NCBI RefSeq assembly: GCF_000264945.2
Contig: NZ_CP013070.1
Location: 1,860,001 to 1,924,000, forward strand
Source: Sphingobium indicum B90A
Lineage (GTDB): Bacteria > Pseudomonadota > Alphaproteobacteria > Sphingomonadales > Sphingomonadaceae
Direction: 5' to 3'
Length of the DNA stretch: 64,000 nucleotides
Positions 1-6,893 of this stretch are shown piece after piece; position 1 is the first letter of the stretch; the number at the start of each line of letters is the position of its first letter. The position numbers and the translations under genes are program-made. The notes beneath the pieces are model-generated. The model was not told where the DNA came from. It worked only from the letters and a program-made list of their open reading frames with translations, and ran no database searches.

Positions 1-344
1 GTCGCGCCGATCAGCCCCTTCACCGCCCCGAACCCCGCGCCCAGCACCCGGTCGACAGGCCCCAGCACCGACTGCCGCGTGCGGCGGCCAATGGCGCGGG
101 CGAGCAGCTTGCCCGCGCCGAAGGTGACGCCGAACACCAGCGCGAAGGCCAGCACCGCCGCCCCGCTGGTGCTGCCGACGAAGGACGTGGCCAGTTCCGT
201 GACCGAGGCATGGAACAGCCGGATCGCGAAGATCGCCAGCACCCATGCGATCAGCGACAGGGTTTCCTGCACGAAACCCCGCATCAGCCCGAAAATGGCG
301 CAGCCGCCGATCAGCAGCAGGACGAGAATATCGATCGCGTTCAT
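1..344 (-). CDS. cvpA: CvpA family membrane protein (C-terminus outside window)
   Basis: The reading frame starts with ATG at 344 and runs off the left edge of the window, so about 114 residues are visible. It begins MNAIDILVLLLIGG and contains the family-typical segment GLMRGFVQETLSLIAWVLA, followed by further hydrophobic helices. CvpA proteins are inner-membrane proteins first linked to colicin V production; their biochemical role is still unclear. It starts 10 bp after the radA stop codon on the same strand, so the two genes are probably co-transcribed. The family assignment rests on the N-terminal helices only, because the C-terminal part is missing. Confidence 0.8.
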   Translation of the reverse strand, partial: MNAIDILVLLLIGGCAIFGLMRGFVQETLSLIAWVLAIFAIRLFHASVTELATSFVGSTSGAAVLAFALVFGVTFGAGKLLARAIGRRTRQSVLGPVDRVLGAGFGAVKGLIGA

Positions 345-354
345 CGCGCCGTGG

Positions 355-1722
355 CTATCCGCGCCCAAGCATCTGGTCAACAAGTTGCGCAAGGGCGCGA
401 TAGCCGCTGACCGAAATGCCCTTGACCCCGTCCGCCACGGCGGCGGGGACGAAGGCGCGGTTGAAACCCAGCTTGGCGGCTTCCCGCAGCCGCAGCGGGG
501 CATGCGCCACGGGACGGATTTCCCCCGACAGCGCGATTTCGCCGAAGAGGACGACATCGGCGGGCACGGGACGCTCCGACAGGGCCGACATCAACGCGGC
601 GGCGACGGCAAGGTCGGCTGCCGGGTCCGACAGGCGATAGCCGCCCGCGACGTTCAGATAGACTTCGCAGGTCGAGAAGCTGAGGCCGCAGCGCGCCTCC
701 AGCACGGCCAGCACCATGGCAAGCCGCCCGCTGTCCCACCCCACCACGGCGCGGCGGGGGGTCGCGCCGCTGGAAAGCCGCACCACCAGCGCCTGGATCT
801 CCACCAGCACCGGCCGCGTCCCCTCCAGCGCGGGAAACACGGTCGCGCCGGTCACATTCTCGTCGCGATGCGTGAGGAACAGGGCGGAGGGGTTGGCGAC
901 CTCCTCCAGCCCTTCCGCCACCATGGCAAACACCCCGATCTCGTCCGTGCCGCCAAAGCGGTTCTTGATGGCGCGCAGGATACGATATTGATGACTGCGC
1001 TCGCCCTCGAAGCTCAACACCGTGTCGACCATATGCTCCAGCACGCGGGGACCGGCAATGCTGCCGTCCTTGGTCACATGGCCGACCAGGATCAGCGCGG
1101 TGCCGCGCTGCTTGGCGAAGCGGATCAGTTCCTGGCTGGAAGCGCGCACCTGGCTGACCGTGCCCGGCGCGCCCTCGATCAGGTCGCTGTGCATCGTCTG
1201 GATCGAATCGATGATCAGCAGCGCGGGCGGGGCGCCCTCCCCCAGCGTGGTCAGTATGTCGCGCACGGAAGTGGCGCTGGCCAGTTGCACCGGCGCATTG
1301 CCCAGACCCAGGCGCTGGGCGCGCAGCCGGACCTGGTCCGACGCCTCCTCGCCGCTGATATAGGCGACGCTGTGCCCGGCCGAAGCGATGCGCGCCGCCG
1401 CCTGCAACAGCAGCGTCGACTTGCCGATGCCCGGATCGCCGCCGATCAGCGTGGCCGAACCGGAAACGATCCCGCCACCCAATGCCCGGTCGAATTCCGC
1501 GATCCCGGTCGTGGTGCGCGGCGGCAGCTCCACCTTGTCGTCCAGCCCCACCAGCATCAGCGCCCTGCCCCCGCTATGCAGGTCATGGCGGGCGGAAAAG
1601 ACCGTCTCCGCCGCTTCCTCGACGATGCTGTTCCATTCGCCGCAATCGTCGCACTGCCCCTGCCACCGGCCGGAAACGGTGCCGCATTGCTGACAGACGA
1701 ATTTGCGCTTTGCTTTTGCCAT
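355..1722 (-). CDS. radA: DNA repair protein RadA (Sms)
   Basis: The 455-residue protein has the full RadA layout. A four-cysteine zinc finger lies at residues 10-27 (C10, C13, C24, C27). A RecA-like ATPase follows, with the Walker A motif GGDPGIGKST at 94-103 and the RadA-specific KNRFG motif at 253-257. A Lon-protease-like domain makes up the C-terminal third. RadA is a DnaB-like translocase that promotes branch migration during recombinational repair. The length is typical for the family. The gene diverges from the endonuclease-like gene at 1812 and is followed by cvpA, an arrangement common in alphaproteobacteria. Confidence 0.97.
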   Translation of the reverse strand: MAKAKRKFVCQQCGTVSGRWQGQCDDCGEWNSIVEEAAETVFSARHDLHSGGRALMLVGLDDKVELPPRTTTGIAEFDRALGGGIVSGSATLIGGDPGIGKSTLLLQAAARIASAGHSVAYISGEEASDQVRLRAQRLGLGNAPVQLASATSVRDILTTLGEGAPPALLIIDSIQTMHSDLIEGAPGTVSQVRASSQELIRFAKQRGTALILVGHVTKDGSIAGPRVLEHMVDTVLSFEGERSHQYRILRAIKNRFGGTDEIGVFAMVAEGLEEVANPSALFLTHRDENVTGATVFPALEGTRPVLVEIQALVVRLSSGATPRRAVVGWDSGRLAMVLAVLEARCGLSFSTCEVYLNVAGGYRLSDPAADLAVAAALMSALSERPVPADVVLFGEIALSGEIRPVAHAPLRLREAAKLGFNRAFVPAAVADGVKGISVSGYRALAQLVDQMLGRG

Positions 1723-1811
1723 GGCTCACGCATATCAGAACATATGCGGAACACAATTGCTCTTTGCATCTTCCGATGGAAACCGGGCGTGCCATGGCGC
1801 ATTGTTTCGCC

Positions 1812-2510
1812 ATGAAGACCGTTCGCGTCGCCAGCTACAATATCCGCAAAGCCATTGGCACCGACCGCCGCCGGGTTCCCGAGCGGGTGATCGACGTGCT
1901 GAACGAACTCGACGCGGACATCATCGCGTTGCAGGAGGCTGACCGCCGCTTCGGCGTGCGCTCGGCGGCGCTGCCACCCTGGCTGCTGGAGAGCATCAGC
2001 CCCTACCGGCCCGTGCCGCTGAACGTGCATGTGGACTCGATGGGCTGGCACGGCAACGCGATATTGGTGCGCAAGGAGGCGGAGGTCGGCGCGCACGACG
2101 TGCTGCACCTCCCCTGCCTGGAGCCGCGCGGCGCGACCATGGCGGAAGTGACGCTGGGCAAGGCGTCCCTGCGCGTCTTCGGCATGCATCTCGACCTGTC
2201 CGGGCTGTGGCGACGCAAGCAGGCCGCGGCGGTGATCCACGCCGCATCCTCACGCGACGCCATGCCGACGGTGCTGATGGGCGACCTCAACGAATGGAGC
2301 GCGGAACGGGGATGCCTGGCCGATTTCGCCCGCCATTACAGCTTCGCGCCCTGCGGCCGGTCCTTCCATGCGCGGCGCCCGGTGGCGCGGCTCGACCGGA
2401 TCATGCATTGCGGGCGGTTGAAACTGGTCGACTGCGGCGTCCATGAAAGCGCGGCGGCCCGCAAGGCGTCGGACCATCTCCCCATCTGGGCGGAGTTCGG
2501 GCTGGGTTGA
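1812..2510 (+). CDS. endonuclease/exonuclease/phosphatase family protein
   Basis: The 232-residue protein has the metal-dependent phosphoesterase motifs of the EEP superfamily in order: YNIRKA with N10, LQEAD with E42, a central HLDLSG, GDLNEW, and the C-terminal SDHLPI. These carry the metal-binding and catalytic Asn, Glu, Asp and His residues. There is no obvious signal peptide, so it is probably cytoplasmic. The substrate cannot be told from sequence; relatives act on nucleic acids, phospholipids or inositol phosphates. I chose the ATG at 1812 because the catalytic fold starts directly after it; an in-frame ATG at 1794 would add six residues. The frame is open much further upstream, but that part is antisense to radA. 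Confidence 0.88.
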   Translation: MKTVRVASYNIRKAIGTDRRRVPERVIDVLNELDADIIALQEADRRFGVRSAALPPWLLESISPYRPVPLNVHVDSMGWHGNAILVRKEAEVGAHDVLHLPCLEPRGATMAEVTLGKASLRVFGMHLDLSGLWRRKQAAAVIHAASSRDAMPTVLMGDLNEWSAERGCLADFARHYSFAPCGRSFHARRPVARLDRIMHCGRLKLVDCGVHESAAARKASDHLPIWAEFGLG

Positions 2511-2523
2511 GAATATATGGGCC

Positions 2524-2558
2524 GTCGTGTTCCTGCGCCGGCAGGAACCCAGTTCGGA
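2524..2558. repeat. short palindromic repeat, same family as 60248-60323
   Basis: This stretch holds the hairpin GTTCCTGCGCCGGCAGGAAC followed by CCAGTTCGGA. It matches one arm of the large palindrome at 60248-60323 (core CTCCTGCG..GCAGGAGCCCAGTTCG). It lies just after the endonuclease-like gene and beyond the rnpB terminator. It is a likely single-unit member of a dispersed intergenic repeat family. Confidence 0.55.
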
Positions 2559-2625
2559 CGCTGCGAAAATTTCCCAACGGCAGAACTAGGCAGCGTGGAC
2601 AAATTCGGAATGTCGGGAAGTGGCT

Positions 2626-2643
2626 AAAAGCCGAAATCCGGCT
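2626..2643 (-). terminator. rho-independent terminator of rnpB
   Basis: Read on the minus strand, the sequence is AGCCG-GATTT-CGGCT followed by a run of T. This is a 5-bp GC-rich stem with a 5-nt loop and a short U tract. It sits about 15 nt beyond the 3' end of the RNase P RNA, where a terminator is expected. Confidence 0.65.
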
Positions 2644-2657
2644 GTTCATCCGATCGA

Positions 2658-3062
2658 GATGCCAGAGGGCCTGTAAGCCGGGTTCTGTCCCCCTCTTGCG
2701 AAGGGTGGCGACCATTCCTCTAGGGGACGGATCGCTCCGTCCCTCAAGCAACCAACCCGGGCGGTCTCAGCCGAAACTGGCCTAGCAGCCGAAACTGCGC
2801 GCCGCCCCTATTCGGTCTTGCTCCCGGTGGGGTTTACCGTGCCGCCTTGCGTTGCCGCAGGCGCGGTGCGCTCTTACCGCACCCTTTCAATTTCACCCGA
2901 CCGAAGTCTTGGGGCCGAAGCCTTGGGCGACCTGCTTTCTGTTGCACTGTCCCTTGGATCACTCCAGCCGGCCGTTAGCCGGCACCGTCATTTCGTGGAG
3001 CCCGGACTTTCCTCGCCGTGGAAGTTACCCGCCACGCCGCGGCCGCCCGGCCCTCTGGCATG
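2658..3062 (-). ncRNA. rnpB: RNase P RNA component (class A)
   Basis: Read on the minus strand, the region carries the conserved RNase P RNA blocks. The P4 5' strand GAGGAAAGTCCGGGCTCC lies at 3014-2997, and the 3' part has CAGAACCCGGCTTACAGGCC. The two ends, 3049-3060 and 2660-2671, are exact complements (TGCCAGAGGGCC with GGCCCTCTGGCA) and form helix P1, which fixes the boundaries to within a few bases. The length of about 400 nt fits alphaproteobacterial class A RNA. This RNA is the catalytic subunit that matures tRNA 5' ends. Its promoter should lie in 3063-3120, next to or overlapping the end of the amidase gene. Confidence 0.96.
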
Positions 3063-3117
3063 GGCGCCTATACACGGGTCCGGGGCATCCGTCATCCCCG
3101 TTCAGTCATCACGCCGC

Positions 3118-3822
3118 TTAGTCGTCACCCTGGGGCTTGGGCAGCAGCAGCGCCAGCAGGATCGCCCGGCACTCTCCATCGATGATCCCGTCGATCAGTT
3201 CGGGGCGAAAGCGCCGCTGGAACGCCACCACCGCCGCCTGCGGCTCGGCAATGTCATAGCCGAAACGCTCCAGCGCCAGCATGAAGCCGCCGTCGCTCCA
3301 ATGCGGGTCCATCAGATTCCTGGTCGGGCGCGGCAAGGCCAGCCGCAGCCGCGCCAACTGCCCCCAGGGGAAAAGCTCGCCCGGATCCTGCTTGCGCGCC
3401 GGGGCGACGTCGCTATGCCCGACGATGTTGCCCCGCGTGATCTTGTGCCGCTGCACGATCTGGTGGATCAGCGGGATCAGCGACCCCATCTGCGCGTCCG
3501 GAAAGGGCCGATAGCCCCATTCATGGCCCGGATTGACGATCTCTATGCCGATGCTGGCCGAATTGATGTCGTCGATGCCGCGCCAATGCGCCCGTCCGGC
3601 ATGCCAGGCGCGCTTTTCCTCATCGACCATGCGGATGACCTGCCCATCCTCCGTCACGACATAATGGGCGGAAACCTTGGATTCCGGGCTGGCGAGCCAG
3701 TTGATCGCCGTGGCCGCATCGACCATTCCCGTATAATGCAGCACCAGCATGGAGATTGGCAGGCTGCGCTCGTCGAAATTGGGCGACGGCGTGTCGATCA
3801 TCGGAAAGTCGTTCATCGCCAA
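3118..3822 (-). CDS. N-acetylmuramoyl-L-alanine amidase (AmpD/AmiD-like) with peptidoglycan-binding domain
   Basis: The 234-residue protein has an amidase_2 domain at about residues 20-160. Zinc ligands are visible in LHYTG (H29) and GHSDVAPARKQDPG, which also holds the Asp ligand. The C-terminal 60 residues, including FGYDIAEPQAAVVAFQRRFRP, match a PG_binding_1 fold. Such enzymes cleave the bond between MurNAc and L-alanine in muropeptides or peptidoglycan. No signal peptide is seen, which favours a cytoplasmic recycling role like AmpD, but the extra binding domain is more like AmiD. An alternative ATG two codons downstream (3816) is possible. The gene stands alone between rnpB and the che operon. 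Confidence 0.9.
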   Translation of the reverse strand: MAMNDFPMIDTPSPNFDERSLPISMLVLHYTGMVDAATAINWLASPESKVSAHYVVTEDGQVIRMVDEEKRAWHAGRAHWRGIDDINSASIGIEIVNPGHEWGYRPFPDAQMGSLIPLIHQIVQRHKITRGNIVGHSDVAPARKQDPGELFPWGQLARLRLALPRPTRNLMDPHWSDGGFMLALERFGYDIAEPQAAVVAFQRRFRPELIDGIIDGECRAILLALLLPKPQGDD

Positions 3823-3929
3823 GGGCCAGTCACTCGCATGCGTCCGTCAGCGCCTGGAGGGCGCGGACAGACCATGGCCGACAGCGGCAGGCCAATCAAG
3901 CGGGCTGCGGCATTTTCCCGCCGGGGCGA

Positions 3930-4832
3930 TCAGACCGCCCGGCGCATCGCTCCGCCCGCCTGGGTCGCGGCGTCCCGGCGTCCATAGCCGCCGCGAAATT
4001 CGGCGTGGGGGATGAAATCGTCGCTATGGCCGATCACCGTCTCCCCCGCGCCGAGCAGCAGGACGGAGCCCGCATGGCTGTGCCGTGCAAGGAGACGCAG
4101 CACGCTCTGGCGACGTTCGGGCGTGAAGTAGAGGAGCACGTTGCGGCAGAGCAGAAGGTCGTATTCCCCCTGGGGCGCGCGCGCGTCGAACAGATTGTCG
4201 GTGCGGAAATCGATCATCTGGCGCAGCGCCGCATTGGCGCGCCAGTCGTCGCCCGCGGGGTCGAACCATTTGAGCAGGTCGCCCACCGGCAGGCCCCGCT
4301 GCACGTCCATCTGCGTGAAGATGCCTGCCTTCGCCTGGGCGATGGCCGCGGTGGAGATGTCGGTCGCCAATATCTCGATGCGCCAGCCGCGCCAGCGCGC
4401 CATGTCGTTGCAAAGCTGGATCGCCAGCGAATAGACCTCCTGCCCCGTCGAACAGCCCGCGCTCCAGATGCGCAACGTCCGGTCCGACCGCTGCCCATGG
4501 ATGCGCGGCAGGATATGGCGGTGGATCATGTCGAAGATCTGGAGGTCGCGGAAGAAGCTGCTCTCATTGTTGAGCAGCGCGTTCACCACGTCATTTTCCA
4601 GCGTAGCGTCCTTGCGCCCCATCAGGCGGGACGCCAGCGCATCCATGTCGCTCAGTCCATGGGCGCGCAGCACCGGCTTCAGCGCCGTTTCCATCCGCCA
4701 GGCCCGGCTTTCGGACAGGATCTGCCCGGTGCGCGCCTCCAGCAGGCCGGAAAGGATGCGCGCCGCGCCGCCCATGGAAGCGGCCGAAGCGGAACCGGAC
4801 GGGAGGGAGTCGGCCGAAGGGGGCAATGCCAT
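3930..4832 (-). CDS. cheR: chemotaxis protein methyltransferase CheR
   Basis: The 300-residue protein has the all-helical CheR N-terminal domain followed by a SAM-dependent methyltransferase domain. Recognisable motifs are NNESSFFRD at 88-96 (canonical TNETxFFRE), the SAM-binding GCSTGQEVYS at 126-135, and CRNVLLYFTPE. CheR methylates glutamates on chemoreceptors for adaptation. The start ATG at 4832 overlaps the cheB stop by one base (TGATG), so translation is probably coupled. The same frame is open further upstream across cheB, but that part is a shadow of cheB. It is the last gene of the che operon. Confidence 0.95.
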   Translation of the reverse strand: MALPPSADSLPSGSASAASMGGAARILSGLLEARTGQILSESRAWRMETALKPVLRAHGLSDMDALASRLMGRKDATLENDVVNALLNNESSFFRDLQIFDMIHRHILPRIHGQRSDRTLRIWSAGCSTGQEVYSLAIQLCNDMARWRGWRIEILATDISTAAIAQAKAGIFTQMDVQRGLPVGDLLKWFDPAGDDWRANAALRQMIDFRTDNLFDARAPQGEYDLLLCRNVLLYFTPERRQSVLRLLARHSHAGSVLLLGAGETVIGHSDDFIPHAEFRGGYGRRDAATQAGGAMRRAV

Positions 4833-5917
4833 CAGTTCCTGTTCTTTCCTCTTCGCGCCACGAAGTCCATGATCGCATGGGGTTCCAGCAGGGCGCAGTT
4901 CAATCCTTCTCCGGCGATCGATCCGGGCATGCCCCAGACCACGCTGCTCGCTTCGTCCTGCGCCACGATCCAGCCGCCCGCCGCCACGATGTCGCGCGCG
5001 CCGGCCGTCCCGTCCCGCCCCATGCCGGTCAGCACCACGCCCGCCGCGCCGGCGCCATAGGCCTGGGCCATGCTGGCGAACATCGGGTCGACGCCGGGCA
5101 GGTTGCCGGTCGGCGTGCGCTGCGGATTGAGCGCCACCGACACCCGGCCGTGAAGGCCCGGCCGAAGCTGGAGATTGGCGTCGCCCGGCGCGACATAGAC
5201 GATGTCGGGTGCCAGCATCTCGCCCTGTTCCGCCACCTTGACGCGCAGGGACGTCATCCGCCCCAGTTGCTGGACGAAATAATGGGTGAAGCTGGCCGGC
5301 AGATGCTGGGTCAGCAGGATCGGCACGCCCAGCGGCGCGGCCAGCCCCGCGAAAAGCTGTCCCAGGGCATGGATGCCGCCGGTCGATGCGCCGATGCCCA
5401 GGCAGGCAAGCGGCTTGGCCGCCTGTTCCGGATCGATCCGCAGCGGCGGTCGGACCGTGACCGGGGTCGCAGCGCCGCTGAACAGACGCAACAGGCGGTC
5501 GATCAGGGCCTGGGGGAAATGCTCGCCGAAGCTGCCGCTTCCCGGCTTGGCCAATATGTCGCTCGCGCCCAGCGCCAGCGCCTCGACCGCCGCGGCGCTC
5601 CCCTCCTCGCAATTGCCCGACAGGATCACGACCTTGGCGCGGGGGTTGATCCCCAGGATCGCCGGCAGCGCCATGAGGCCGCTCTGCCCCGGCAACTCTA
5701 TGTCGAGCAGGATCAGGTCGACCTCATGGTCCTGCAAATAGCCCAGCGCATGTTCGGCGCTGTTGGTCTTGTGCGTGACGGAAAATCGCCGGTCGGCGTT
5801 CAAAATCCGCTCTATGACCGTCCTGACCACAACCGAATCGTCGACGATCAGGGTGCGCAGCGCCCTGTCCTCGTCCCTGCTGGCCATGATCGGCACGTGA
5901 ACGGTCATCGAAGGCAA
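4832..5917 (-). CDS. cheB: protein-glutamate methylesterase/glutaminase CheB
   Basis: The 361-residue protein has an N-terminal receiver domain with acidic pair D26-D27, phosphoacceptor D72 and K124. The C-terminal methylesterase domain carries the triad S178 (GIGASTGG), H205 (LTQHLP) and D302 (MGRDG). CheB removes methyl groups from receptors once CheA has phosphorylated it, opposing CheR. A second in-frame ATG at residue 11 could be the true start; the receiver fold begins near residue 20, so both are possible. It lies between cheY and cheR on the same strand. Confidence 0.96.
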   Translation of the reverse strand: MPSMTVHVPIMASRDEDRALRTLIVDDSVVVRTVIERILNADRRFSVTHKTNSAEHALGYLQDHEVDLILLDIELPGQSGLMALPAILGINPRAKVVILSGNCEEGSAAAVEALALGASDILAKPGSGSFGEHFPQALIDRLLRLFSGAATPVTVRPPLRIDPEQAAKPLACLGIGASTGGIHALGQLFAGLAAPLGVPILLTQHLPASFTHYFVQQLGRMTSLRVKVAEQGEMLAPDIVYVAPGDANLQLRPGLHGRVSVALNPQRTPTGNLPGVDPMFASMAQAYGAGAAGVVLTGMGRDGTAGARDIVAAGGWIVAQDEASSVVWGMPGSIAGEGLNCALLEPHAIMDFVARRGKNRN

Positions 5918-5990
5918 TCTTTCTGAACAAAGGCGAGCTGAAGGAAAAGACGGGAAGGTCGGCGGAGATCGGTCGATCCCGAACGCGGCG

Positions 5991-6356
5991 CTAGATCACG
6001 CCGACGATCGTCAGCTTGCTTTCCAGCGTTTCCCGGTCAAACGGCTTCATCACATATTCGTCCGCGCCTGCCTCCACCGCGGCCTTGATATGGCCGATGC
6101 CGTTTTCCGTGGTGCAGAAGATGATCTTGGGCCGCGTGGCCAGATTGGCGTCCGGCAGCGCCTGGAGGAATTCCATGCCGCTCATCACCGGCATGTTCCA
6201 GTCCAGCAGGACCACATCCGGCACGGACGTTTCGCATTGCGTAAGGGCGTCGCGGCCGTCGACCGCCTCGCTCACCGAAAGGTCGAGCGATTCCAATATG
6301 TGGCGGGCAACCTTGCGGATGACCTTCGAATCATCGACGACCAGGCAGTTTTTCAT
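5991..6356 (-). CDS. cheY: single-domain response regulator (CheY type)
   Basis: The 121-residue protein is a lone receiver domain. D8 and D9 form the acidic pocket, D52 is the phosphoacceptor, T82/T83 is the switch position and K104 is the conserved lysine. There is no output domain. Its place between cheW and cheB argues for a chemotaxis role, carrying the CheA signal to a motor or acting as a phosphate sink. I start at the ATG at 6356, where the receiver fold begins; an upstream in-frame ATG at 6404 would add 16 non-homologous residues. DivK-like single receivers look similar, but the context favours CheY. Confidence 0.93.
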   Translation of the reverse strand: MKNCLVVDDSKVIRKVARHILESLDLSVSEAVDGRDALTQCETSVPDVVLLDWNMPVMSGMEFLQALPDANLATRPKIIFCTTENGIGHIKAAVEAGADEYVMKPFDRETLESKLTIVGVI

Positions 6357-6438
6357 AATGCGTCCCTTTTTTTGCGTCCCATGGTCACAGGCCTTAACCG
6401 GCAAAGGCGAGGATTTGGTAAACGCCGGTGCGAGATCG

Positions 6439-6876
6439 TCATGCGGCCTGCGCGAGCGAGCCGCCCTCGATGAAGCCGCTCAGCGACACCAGCAGATAGG
6501 GCTGGCTCTCATGCTCCACCAGGCCGCGGGCATAGGGAGCCCAGGCGGGATCCAGCTGGCCGCGCAGCGGCAATTCGCCCTCCGGCACCTGGCAGATGTC
6601 GTGCACGGCATCGACCATCAGTCCATAGCTGTGGCCGCTGATGTCGGCGATGATCGCGAAACCGCGTTTTTCCGCGGGCGTCGGCAGCCCGCGCACCAGC
6701 GCGGCGGCGTCGATGACGGTCAGCACCCGGCTGCGCAGCGCGGAAAGGCCCGCGACATGCGCGCCCATGCCCGGCACCGGCGAGATGTCGGTCAGCTTGA
6801 CCACCGCCTCGACCTCCCGGGTCTGGACGGCGATCCTCGTGCCCGCCAGCGTGGCGAAAAGGTAAAGCTGGTTCAT
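6439..6876 (-). CDS. cheW: chemotaxis coupling protein CheW
   Basis: The 145-residue protein is a single CheW/SH3-like domain, starting MNQLYLFATLAGTRIAVQ. It also has the features RSRVLTVIDAAAL and YGLMVDAVHDIC typical of CheW. It would link chemoreceptors to CheA at the membrane array. It starts 17 bp after the cheA stop on the same strand, so it belongs to the same transcript. The length is slightly short of E. coli CheW, but the domain is complete. Confidence 0.93.
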   Translation of the reverse strand: MNQLYLFATLAGTRIAVQTREVEAVVKLTDISPVPGMGAHVAGLSALRSRVLTVIDAAALVRGLPTPAEKRGFAIIADISGHSYGLMVDAVHDICQVPEGELPLRGQLDPAWAPYARGLVEHESQPYLLVSLSGFIEGGSLAQAA

Positions 6877-6893
6877 GCGGCCATTCTCCCTTC

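Noticed and set aside
79..1815. 578-codon plus-strand frame opposite radA
   Set aside because: RadA on the minus strand carries all known motifs; this frame is low-complexity.
4833..5612. Upstream extension of the cheR frame across cheB
   Set aside because: The sequence before the ATG at 4832 is Gly/Arg-rich and out of frame with the real cheB gene.
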